Source: Edolisoma coerulescens (Eukaryota; Chordata; Aves; Passeriformes; Campephagidae). From it: DNA of 64,000 bases. Numbering within the stretch: the stretch's first letter is position 1; each line of letters starts with the position of its first letter. Both the position numbers and the translations under genes were made by a program. The DNA is taken from the NCBI GenBank assembly GCA_013397115.1, contig VWZW01006244.1, forward strand, positions 722,757 through 786,756, written 5' to 3'. This document shows positions 47,901-56,983 of this stretch, one piece after another. The notes under the pieces were generated by a model. The model searched no databases. It saw only the letters and a program-made list of their open reading frames with translations, and was not told the DNA's origin.

Positions 47901-48621
47901 CGTTGTGATAATGAGCTACCAGGGCTCAAATGCCTCATCCCAAAAGTGCCTGATTGCCGTGGACAACCAAAATGGTCAGTGACCACAGGTTTCTGCAGGA
48001 ATTTTCAGCAAAGCCTTTTTCTCACTACACATCCCCTGGCTGATCCCATGAAATTTTCATGTTTGTGGGCTTCCAAACAAAAAACAAACAAACAAACAAA
48101 CACTCCCAAAAAAAGCCAAAAACAAATGAAAAGAAAACCCCAAACAAACAAAAAAAACCCCAAACCAAAACAAACAAAAAAACCCCCAAAACAAACAAAT
48201 TAAAAAAAACCACCCCAAAACCAAGCAAACAAAAAAGGAAATCAGCCCTGTGTAGGCAGGGTGCTGGTTGCCTGTTTTGGCACTGCCTGGAGACCTGTGA
48301 CATCCCACAGCCGCCTGCTCTAAGCTGTAGAAATAGGGACAAGGAGGCAACCAGGCAAAAAGGCAAAAATCCCTTTAGAAAGGATTTCCAAGCTGTTCTT
48401 TGCAAAAAATCAAAGCCAGGGATCTGCTGCTGGTACCAACACCTGTAAAAAGCGGGCACCTTACACCCATCCTCCCTCCCAGGGCCCCCTCCCGGGAATG
48501 TGATGGGAGCGTTACCTCTGGATGCCTCGAAGATCCCGCTGCCGCTGTAGAGCACAGCACAGGTCACCACCAGAGCGTAAAACCCCAGCTCGTAGCTGGG
48601 GAGCATCGCTTTAACCCCCAT
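35998..48621 (-). CDS. HHATL: HHATL, hedgehog acyltransferase-like MBOAT protein (11 coding exons, 504 aa)
   Basis: Coding exons on the complement: 48516-48621, 47752-47819, 47322-47435, 46965-47159, 45702-45911, 42259-42430, 40730-40874, 40347-40382, 39435-39636, 37368-37509, 35998-36122. All introns are GT-AG with matching phases; 1515 nt gives 504 codons plus TAG, the same length as the human protein. ATG 48621 lies in ACCATGG context; an acceptor at 48667 shows that its exon begins with a short 5' UTR. The product is multipass (hydrophobic segments from residue 10 onward) with a charged Glu/Lys tail. MBOAT landmarks are present, but the catalytic His position in exon 9 is Leu (TTLWLGP, about residue 380), as in mammalian HHATL. 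The family member is an ER/SR protein of heart and skeletal muscle, reported to antagonise hedgehog palmitoylation. No breaks seen. Confidence 0.97.
37053..37094. repeat. 21-bp tandem duplication in HHATL last intron
   Basis: Two adjacent copies (37053-37073 and 37074-37094) differ at one base. Small and noncoding. Confidence 0.9.
37745..38057 (-). mobile_element. CR1 LINE 3'-end copy in HHATL intron 9
   Basis: CACATGGAATGGTTTGAGTT, GGAAGGGACCTTAAGGATCA, CCTTGGACACTTCCAGGGAC and CTCTGGGCAACCTGTACCAG follow the CR1 3' region in reverse orientation for about 310 bp. Confidence 0.92.
39088..39222 (+). mobile_element. CR1 LINE 3' end, 0.2 kb from HHATL exon 9
   Basis: Sense orientation: GTCACCATCCCTGGAAACAT, GATGTGGTTTAGTGGTGAAC, ATGGTCTTTTCCAGCC and terminal AATGATTCCATGA. 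Confidence 0.88.
43574..43840 (-). mobile_element. CR1 LINE 3'-end copy in HHATL intron 5
   Basis: CACAGAATGGTTTAGGTTGG, CACTAAAACATGTCCCCAGG, CTGGGCAGCCTGTTCCAATG and CCTAATATCCAATCTAAGCC are the CR1 3' region in reverse orientation. Confidence 0.92.
45997..46240 (-). mobile_element. CR1 LINE 3'-end copy in HHATL intron 4
   Basis: AGAAATGGTTTGGGTTGGAA, CACCTCCCACTATCCCAGG and GGCCTCCCCACCCTCACAG are conserved CR1 words. It begins about 85 bp upstream of the exon 5 acceptor. Confidence 0.92.
48077..48236. repeat. A-rich (CAAA)n/(CCAAAA)n simple repeat in HHATL intron 1
   Basis: About 160 bases of A and C only, starting with a clean (CAAA)n run and decaying into AAACCCC-type units. Probably an expanded retroposon tail or a simple repeat. 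Confidence 0.85.
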
Positions 48622-48666
48622 GGTGGGAGGTCACAGCCCCGGCCCGCACGAGGGAGGGATCCAGAC
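48622..48666 (-). other. HHATL: HHATL 5' UTR segment joined to the start-codon exon
   Basis: The minus strand shows a polypyrimidine tract (TTTTTCTCCCTTTCCCAG) ending at 48667, then 45 bases to the ATG. This implies at least one noncoding exon further upstream. Confidence 0.65.
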
Positions 48667-50287
48667 CTGGGAAAGGGAGAAAAACCAGGAGTGAGAGCTC
48701 TCCTGCCCTCCTACCCCTCAGACACCCTGAATTCCTGCTGCTCCTCCCCAGCCCTGCTTTGTGCGCTTCCCTGAAGGCTAAAAAGGAAGAAGAGGCTCAC
48801 ACCTGGGGCTGAGCCCCGGGGCACAACTCAGGTGCAAAGCGGTTCCTGCAAACCCCACCCGGGAGCCAGGATTTGGGGCAGCTCAGCCAGGTGTGCCTGA
48901 GGAGGGGCTCTTCCCATCTATCCCGATGTTCAGAGCTGCTCCAGGATGCCAGCTGTCGAGGATGGGGTTTCTCCAGCGTGTCTCTGATGTCCCCAGCTCT
49001 AATTCCTAGTGGGATCCAGGACAGAGCACGGGGACACCACTGGCGGAGGGGACGTGATGGGTTTCCCCACCTCCTCTGCCCTGGGCTGCCTCACCTTCTG
49101 CTGGGCTTTTGCCCAACCTCTGGCTCTTGGGGGGCTCCCAAAACCCCGTGGTCCCAAATTTATCCCGGCCAGGAGCATTTAGGACCCCGCAGATACGGCT
49201 GAGCCCCCCGGCGGCATCAGCAGCGCTCGGGGGATGGCGACACCCAGCCCCTCAATTAGCCCTGGGCTAATTACTCCTGCCGAGGCTAATTAACCTCGGC
49301 GCGACGTGCCTTGCAGCTCCGCAGCTTCCCCACTGCCTGTCNNNNNCTGTCCGGCAGCTGCCAAAATGTGGTCAGGGCTGGAGCAGGCGGGGTGAGGGAT
49401 GCGGGGGGACAGGGACAGGGACAGGGACACCCTCCCCGGTGCTGCCACCCCCCCACCGCCACCATCCCTGAGAGCGCTGAAGGGATTAAGGCGTAAAAGG
49501 CGCCTCGGTCACCCTCAGCTTTGGCATCAGCGTCTCAAAGCTTCGGCGGTTATTAAAATAATTCCATAGTAAAATTAAAATAGTATTAAAATTATTGTTT
49601 TAATTTTAATCGTTTATTTTTGGTTCGGTCGCCGAGGTTTTTAAGGGGTGGCGGGGGAGTCCTTAGCAGCGATGAGGGGTGACCCCATCTCCCCCCGGCG
49701 TGGACCAAAAGCGTTTCCCGGGGGGAATTTCGGGCTCATCCCGGGGGGAATTCCCGGGGTCGCCCCGCGGTCACTGCCGGTGCGGGGCCGCTGCGGGCGG
49801 GCGCTGCCACCGCGCTGCGGTGCCCCTGCGGCGGGAGGGCAGGCACGGAGGTGCCTTTAAAAAGCTTTTCTTCCTCCTTTCCACGCTTTTCAAAGCTTCT
49901 TTTTATTCTTTTTTTTTTGTTGTTTTTTGGCGGGGGGGGTGGGAGAGGCCACCCCGCAGAGGAGCCGGCGGCAGGCGGTGACCGACCCCGAGGGGGGCGA
50001 GGGGGCTGGCGGGGACTCCTCGGACAATTTTCACTCCTGATCGCTCCGGGGCTGCCGAGCGAGGCTCGGGGGGAGATCCCAGCACAGCCCCCCGCAGCTC
50101 CGAGCGGCCGCGGGGCAGCAGCATCCTCACCATCCTCACCATCCTCATCGCCCCGCTCCCCTCCCCGGACCCCGGCCGGGCGCTGGGGACAGGCAGAGGT
50201 GACAGAAAGCCCTGGAGGTGCGGGAGCCGAGTGTCACCACCCGCAGCGTGGCCCCCCCAAGCCCCGCATCGCTCCCCGCTACTGACC
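48667..50287 (-). other. HHATL: Probable HHATL intron in the 5' UTR, with an assembly gap
   Basis: No coding exon seen. Contains a run of five N at 49342-49346, with CTGTC on both sides of the gap, a short GGGACA repeat at about 49408-49428, and CpG-rich DNA from about 49600. Read as intron between a noncoding first exon and 48666, by inference. Confidence 0.4.
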
Positions 50288-50420
50288 TTGAGCCCCGGGG
50301 CCGCGGGGGGAGGCGGGCGAGGGTCGNGGGATCCAGCGTCCGGCACCGGGATGGGGGGGCAGGAGGGGGGAAAAGGGACAGGGGGGCACTACCGAGGGTT
50401 TGGGGGGCCGCTGATTTGCC
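49620..50420. promoter_or_regulatory. CpG-rich island, probable HHATL promoter and first exon
   Basis: CpG dinucleotides and GC content are the highest in the window. On the minus strand a CAAG/GTCAGT splice donor lies at 50287/50286, suitable for a noncoding first exon that joins the acceptor at 48667. An N at 50327 interrupts the island. Just right of it are four G-runs (50353-50386). Confidence 0.45.
50353..50386 (+). other. G-quadruplex-type motif next to the CpG island
   Basis: Four G-runs of 7, 6, 3 and 6 bases (50353-50359, 50365-50370, 50375-50377, 50381-50386), separated by 3-5 bases, fit the canonical G4 pattern. Further G-runs occur to 50456. Confidence 0.7.
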
Positions 50421-50899
50421 CTACAGCATCTCTCAGCCCGGTTTGGGGGGGAGGGCGCGGGTGTGTTTTTGGGCTGCCGTCCCCCACCTTGCCCCTGGAG
50501 GAAGTTTGGCTGGGAGTGGAGCGGAGCAGGCGGGAGGTATTTTTATTTTAGAGCAGCACTGCAGAGGGGGGTGGCTCGGGAGCTGTCTGTCACGGCAGCT
50601 GCTGAGAGGACCCGTGCTGGCTGCCAAAGCTCACCCCGAGCCAGGGGAGCCGGCCCGGGGAGCCCCGGGGCACGGCAGGGACCTGCTCCCTCCCGGGGGG
50701 AATTGGGTCCCCACTTTTAGCCCTGCAAGGGAGGGTGTGGCCCCATCACCTTGTTCCAGAGGGAGATATCATTGCGTGGGGATGGGGAAACTGAGGCACG
50801 GAGCCAAGAGGAAGTGTCATTCCTCCTCATCTTGGGCAGTGTTTAAATCTGAGAGAGGCTCGGAGGTTGCAGCATCTCCTGCTCCCAGGAAAAAAGCGT

Positions 50900-51159
50900 C
50901 AGGACAAGAGGAAACGGCCTCAAGATGTGCCAGAGGAGATTTAAGTTGGATATTATTGAAAATTTCTTCACTGAGAGTGTTGTCAGGCACTGGAACAGGC
51001 TGTGCGGGGAAGTGGTGGGATCACCATCCTTGAAAGTGTTCAAAAACCGCGCAGATGTGGCTTTTTGGGTCGTGTTTTAGTGGTGGGTTTGGCCGTGCTG
51101 GGTTAACGCTTGGGTTCGATGATCTCAGAGGTCTTTTCCAACTTTAATGATTCTGGGAT
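50900..51159 (+). mobile_element. CR1 LINE 3' end
   Basis: Sense orientation: AGGACAAGAGGAAACGGCCT, GATTTAAGTTGGATATTATT, AGGCACTGGAACAGGCTG, GTCTTTTCCAACTTTAATGA and a terminal ATTCTG remnant. About 260 bp. Confidence 0.9.
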
Positions 51160-52635
51160 CTCTACAAAACACCTTTGGGGTCTCCCTCTCGGCTTCCAGC
51201 ATCCCCAGCAGGAGACGGGAAGGGGCAGGGTTGGGTTGTGGCCACTGTTATTTCAGGGTGGGCAAACACAGCTCAGCCAAGAGGAAAATCTCCACAGCCT
51301 CAGGGTCAGGCCTGTGCCCGGTGCCCACGTTTTCACCAAGCCCCTGAGAGATTTGGGGACAGCTCACCCTGGGGCCGGCTCCCCGAGCCTCTCTGGGCTC
51401 CTGTGGGGTCAGGGAAGAGAAACAAGGCAGGAACCCCGGATTTTATAAATCCCTCCACGGGCTGTCTGCTTCGGGGTGAGACGCTGTGTTCTGGGCTCGG
51501 CAGGGAGGTTCTGCATCCCTCGGGTCAGCCCAGCTTTGCTGCTGCACCGGCTGCGAACAAAACCGGCTTTTTAGCATCATTTTTCACCCGGTGTGCGCTG
51601 AGAGAGGCTCTCCCTGGCCAGGGCTGTGTGGCAACGCTTCGGATCCTCTTTATTTGCAGCAGCCAGGGCAGGATTCAGCCCCTCGGATGCCCCGGGGCTC
51701 CATCCCTGCCCGGGGACTGGGCTCCCAGACCTCGGCATTAATTGCCTGGCTGCTCAGAGGGACACAAGTGCTCACAATCCCTCTCAGTTCCTCGCTCTCC
51801 CGGTGCCTGTGGCAGGCAGAGGTTTATGGCCAGCCAGGGCCATACATCAAGGAGCCTCAGCAGGAGGGAAAATAAAAGTCTGTGAGTGCAGATGGACACG
51901 GGCTCGGTGGGGAGGTGCAGGGAGGCGACGAGGAAAGGCAGATCCATGTCACCCCCCTGGCTCCCAAACCCGCTCACTGCCCATCCCAATCCATGCAGAA
52001 AGCAAAGCCAACCCTCAAATCCATTTTTTCCCCTTTTTTTCCCTTGTCACAGCCCCATCGTGCTGCTCCCCCTGCGCACTGGCATCCACAGAGTTTCAGG
52101 TAGATGGTAGATTTTCCCCTTCTTTGCTTTTTTTTTTTTTTAAATCCCGAGAAATCTGTGATCCTGCTGGATTCAAAGTGTAACGCCAGTGAAGGGCTGG
52201 GCAGTGGTTTTTCATGAGGCTCTGGGAGCTGTGGTCATAAAAATAATTTAGCTTTGATTTATACATACTATAAAAAATTAAATACCCCCCCCCCAGCCTG
52301 ATTTCCAATAAAATAAGATTTATTTTTAATGGGACTGGGGCATCTTCCTCAGCACAGGGGACATTTCTGTGTTTTAATGCCCCAGTGTTTATGGCTTTAA
52401 GTGATATTTTTTCAAATATTTGGGGGGTTGCTGGAAGCTGTGGCACAGGCGTTGAGGACAGGCCCCTCTTCAGTGTCTGAGAAAGGTGGTGGGGTGCCAG
52501 GAAAGGTGCTTGGCTCCATCTCAGGGAGGCATGGCACAAACTGGGGATGTTATGGGGACACCAAACAAACTCCCCTGGCTGCTGTGCCCCTGCTGCTGGA
52601 GCAGAAATTTGAGTGGGAAGCAGAGAAGGTTTTAA

Positions 52636-52935
52636 TCATAGAATCCTAGAGTGGATTGGAAGGGACAAAGTTCCTCTAATTCCAACCCCCTGCTGTGGGC
52701 AGGGACACCTTCCACTATCCCAGGTGGCTCCAAGCCCCATCCAACCTGGCCTTGGACACTTCCAGTGATCCAGGGGCAGCCACAGCTTCTCTGGGCACCC
52801 TGTGCCAGGGCCTCCCCACCCTCAGAGCCAGGAATTCCTTCCCAATATCCCACCTAAACCTACTCTTTGTCAGTTTAAAGCCATTCCCCCTTTTCCTACA
52901 CTCCATGTCCTTGTCCAGAGTCCCTCTCCTGTTCT
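52636..52935 (-). mobile_element. CR1 LINE 3'-end copy
   Basis: Begins ATCATAGAATCCTAGAGTGG and carries CACTATCCCAGGTGGCTCC, CCTTGGACACTTCCAGTG and CTTTGTCAGTTTAAAGCC. About 300 bp, in reverse orientation. Confidence 0.92.
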
Positions 52936-53052
52936 CACAGGTCCCACATGGATCGTTTTTCTTGCCTGAGGTTGTCCCATCGGGTTCCTTATGGAAATAT
53001 CAGTGGGAACATGTCAACCCCACCAGGATGGCTGAGGAAGAGAAGGATGTGT

Positions 53053-53096
53053 CATCCATCCATCCATCCATCCATCCATCCATCCATCCATCCATC
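53053..53096. repeat. (CATC)n microsatellite
   Basis: About eleven uninterrupted copies of a 4-base unit. Confidence 0.95.
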
Positions 53097-55536
53097 ACCC
53101 CCAGGACCCCTCTCAGCACCCCCAGAATGGCTCTGCCCATCCCCCATGGCACACACCGACCCCATCAAAGGTCCCAAACCTCCAGCCACCCCAGGAGAAG
53201 GCTCTGAAGGAGACTCCCACCACCTCCCCCACCCACTGCCTTCAGCTCCTCTCCTCACAATCCCCTCCCATGCCCAAAAAAATGCCCCAATTAGGTCAGT
53301 GACAGGCTGGAATGACCCCCCATCCCTTGGATCCCTCTTCTCCCTGACCAACGAGCTGCTCTGAGCCCGGGATTCAGCCCCTGCCCGGGGATGGGTTTGG
53401 AGCTGTAAGAGGAGACTCCCAGGATTTAGGTGGCATTTGTTGGGTGAGGCCACCCTGTCCCATGGGAGCAGCCAGCTCAGGAGCTGGGCCCGGAGGGGAG
53501 AGGATGAAGGGAGAAATGAGAAACCCAACACCCCCCTGGGCTCTGTCGTGGCTTAATTTAGAGCGCAGGAGCTCTGCCAGAGTGTTTTTCCATTTAAAGC
53601 TGAACCTCTTCCCTTTTGTCCTGCACTGTGCCTTGCAGGGCAGTGGCAGCTGCCGGCTGGGGCTGCTTGGGGGCGTCAGCAAAGCAGTTTCCAACTCAGT
53701 TCCCCTCTGCCACCACCTTTCTCCCATGTGAAGGACTGAAATCTGCCTCCTCCTCCCTTCCCTGTCCTGCTTTGGAGCCTCAGGGAAGGTGGGAGCCACC
53801 CACAGCCCCAATCCACGGCTCTGAATTCCAGTGGGATGGGCTTTGACCCCGCAGCTGATCCTGTGCCCCTTGTCCAAGGGGATCCCAGGGCAGGGAGAGC
53901 TCTCCCGTGTCAATACTGGCTACATTTAACCACCCCAATGCAACTTAATTCATGTTACAGCCACTTCGGAAAGCTCTTTGCAGGTAAACTCCTGGCAGCA
54001 GGCCCAAAGGAAAGGAGGACAATTCATCAAAGATGACTTATTGCCAGCAGTTCAGCTGTACTTTAAAATCAGATGCATCCATCAGGCACTTAAAGGCTGC
54101 TCCATGGAAGAGCTCTGCCCAGCTGGAGGGCAGGAGACAAGTTTTGGCTCAGCCCAAATGTTTGGAGAACTCATATTTGGAGTTAAGAACTGGCCAAATC
54201 CTAACAAGGAGTGCCCACAACGAAATACTGGCAGCAAAATTAACCTGAACTGTACCCACCAGCCCGTGCCAGCGTTGTCACCTTTAGCCTGTCACCACCA
54301 TCAGCTGCAGTGAGAGACTGAAAAAACTCAGAGCTTATCAAAAAAGCTGCCTGGGACATGACTTTTCACTGGATGAGGGTTGTCCCAGTGAGGAAATGCT
54401 GGGGACTCAGTGCTTTTATCTAAGAGAGGCAGAACAATGGCTGGCTGCAAACTGGAGCCAGAGAAATTCAAATTGGAATTGAAACACAAGTTTTTAACAG
54501 GCTGGTGATTATCCATGAGGGAAAAAAAGCACTGAAAGTTCTAAGGGAAGCAGGGGGTTGTGGTGAGCTCATATCAAGCTCAGTTATACTCCTAAAAGAA
54601 ATGTTGCAGCTCAAGCAGCACAAGTGTGCTGGAGAGACCCTGGGGCTGAGGACCAGCAGCGTGGGGATTTTGCAGGCAGAAAGAAAAATATTGTCATGGA
54701 TTTTGTCCTCTGAGGGATGGGTTGGGGTACGGGGGGCTGCTGCTCCCAAGGTCTGCCAGGGTTTCTTATATTTATCAAAATGCTGCAAAAAAATTGGTCT
54801 CATCCCCTGAAAACTGGGAAGCAGCAAGAGGCAGCACGGGGAGAATTCAAGGCAGGCCACTCTGTGGAAGTGCAGGGGGAGTGTATTTCAAAATTAAGGA
54901 GAAAACTGAGAAGGGCTGGACATTCTGGCCCCCCCAGTCTGTGACAGGACACAGATTGCAAATTTCCATGAGAAGCAGCTGCTTACAGGTACAGGCTGCC
55001 TAAATAAACTGGTTTATAGTGGTCGGCTTCTTTCTTTGTCAAGGCATCCGGTGGTGCAGGAAAAAGGAGGAAATGCTCCTGTGCAGCCCCAAAGAAGCAC
55101 AAGGTTAAAGAAATGAGTGTTGCAGCACTTGAGGAGAGGTTTGCAGGAGAGCCATTAAGTGTTCTGTGACATCCCAGTTTCTTCCCTGTGCTCCTGACTC
55201 AGAGCCCTTTTCCTGGAGAGGTTTGATCTTCACAGCTTCCATGGGATGGGGCACAAGGAAGGGCAGCAGATGCCTCTGCTCTGCTCTTGGGAAAATGTTA
55301 TTGATGCACACTCCTGTGTAAGCGAAATCAGAACCTGCAGCTCCAAGTTACAGCCTGGATTTAGCAGCCACTGCACAGCACGGTCCCCACAGCCCTGCCC
55401 TGCTCAGGCAGCTTTTCCAAGGGATCTGCTCACTCCTGCAGGTCCCTAAAATCCCTGCCAGAGGATCCCTCCCCTCTACCGAGACATCAGGGTGGAGCTG
55501 AACAGAAACTGAAACTGGCTCGCTCTCAAGCCAGGA

Positions 55537-55542
55537 TTTATT
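55537..55542 (-). terminator. Candidate polyadenylation signal of CCDC13
   Basis: TTTATT on the plus strand is AATAAA on the minus strand, the first I see after the CCDC13 stop (1.44 kb). The 3' UTR would then include the open frame at 55588-56511. Confidence 0.35.
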
Positions 55543-55587
55543 CCTCAAGAGATGATTGAGGGTTGCAAGATGCTTTTTCCTCTGATG

Positions 55588-56511
55588 CTACTGGCAGGAA
55601 AAACGTGGCAATGAATGGTCCTGCTTTTTGTGAGAGGCACCTGAGAGCTTGGCTGAGCTCCAGGGCGGTGCTGGGGGAGTGGAGCAGCATCGTGAGCACA
55701 GGGAGGGTTCATTCCCTGCTAACTCCCAGGAGCTGAGCTTACCCCCCAGCTCCCTGACCTCCTCCATCAGGGACTCCAGGAACTGTTTGAAAAGAGACAT
55801 TTCTTGAAGAGAGACATTTCTGAACCTAAGCAGGAAAAAAGACAGGGACAACACATCTGGAATGACTCCTGCTCTGCTTTTTTCCAGGGGAGTCAGGATG
55901 AAATCCCCGTGCTGGGGAAGGGAGCAGTGGTTTTCCTGCCCACAAATCCACTTTGCACTGCTGGTGTTGGCTGGGGTCAAAGCCTGACAAAACTTCAGGC
56001 TCATAAAAAGAGGCTGACAAAGCAAAGCAGAAAAAGAAAAGCTTTCAAGACTTTCAAGTGAGAAACAAAGCAGCACTGAACAAAAATGACTGGCTCTCCA
56101 TTTGCCTGGAATCCCCAAGGCTGCTCTCCACTGCCAGGCTGCATGGCAATGCCTGATTAGCTTGCACTCCGTGTCCTCACTGTGCTGCAGGAGAGAAGGA
56201 CAGGGCTGGGAGGGTTTGCAGCAGCTCCAAAAGTCCCAGCACTGCTGCAGTGAAGACCTGCCTGCATTTTGCAGCATTTCTTCCCAGAGAGAAAAAGATC
56301 TGTCTGATGGATGAGTGCAGAGACGCAGAAATGAGGAATTCATAACCTGGATGGCAAGTTTTGTATGGAATGAGCTGAATTTAAGGTAGGTTGACTCATT
56401 GCAGGGGTGATCTGCACAGCTTTCCAGTGGAAACTCCACTGAGTTCAGAAAACTGCTGCCAATATGTTCAAGCAAAGAAAGAGGTTGGAATGGTGAGAGG
56501 AGCCCACCCAA
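55588..56511 (-). other. Unexplained 307-codon open frame downstream of the CCDC13 stop
   Basis: The frame is uninterrupted for 307 codons, starting 473 bp after the CCDC13 stop on the same strand. Composition is Ser-, Leu- and Cys-rich and I recognise no domain. A short piece at about 55728-55830 looks exon-like: a TTTTTTCCTGCTTAG acceptor, an amphipathic stretch (SLFKQFLESLMEEVRELG), then GGGG/GTAAGC as a donor. A 17-bp tandem duplication lies at about 55786-55820. It may be 3' UTR with a chance frame, an alternative CCDC13 end, or an unannotated exon. Not proposed as a confirmed gene. Confidence 0.25.
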
Positions 56512-56983
56512 AGCTGATTTGCAGATAGTCCCAGGTCAGGCTAATCCTGTGCCTCAGCACTGAAGTGCTACAGAAAGCCTGAGACAGGCAGGTATCAGTG
56601 TGGGGATAAAAACAGAGCTTGTTTTGTTCTAAGGAAGGGGGTTGGCCTAACTTCTGTACAGCAAATTCCTTCCTGAGCTGATAAAGGCAGCAGCAGATTA
56701 AACATTGAGCCCTCTCAGGGAACACTGTGCTGAAACTTGGGAGGTTTTGCCCAAAATCCCCCCGCAGAACTGCAGCTTCCCAAACTGCACCCACCAGCCC
56801 TGCTTGCCAACCCTCACGGACAGAATTTGCTGACACATAAACCCTTCACTTTTTGTATTTCATCTCTGTTTCTCATCCTCTCCTGCAAGTGCTAAAGAAA
56901 TGACACGATCTGAGGCTGCAAAACCACGCTGCCACTGCACTTCAGTTCCCAGGCACGGTGCCTGGGCTCTCCCCCTGCTCTGC

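Larger units (their letters stand above)
50420..55536. other. Intergenic region between HHATL and CCDC13
   Basis: It holds two CR1 tails (50900-51159 and 52636-52935) and a (CATC)n microsatellite at 53053-53096. A number of open frames up to 188 codons have no family resemblance or splice context. No RNA gene recognised. Confidence 0.65.

Noticed and set aside
49337..49351. CTGTC on both sides of the five-N gap as a target duplication
   Set aside because: Five bases next to an assembly gap are more simply overlapping contig ends; no element is visible.
50218..51033. 271-codon plus-strand frame at the CpG island
   Set aside because: It crosses an N, G-rich runs and a CR1 tail, so it is a chance frame.
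54468..54860. 130-codon minus-strand frame between HHATL and CCDC13
   Set aside because: No domain, no splice signals of note and no link in phase to CCDC13 or HHATL.
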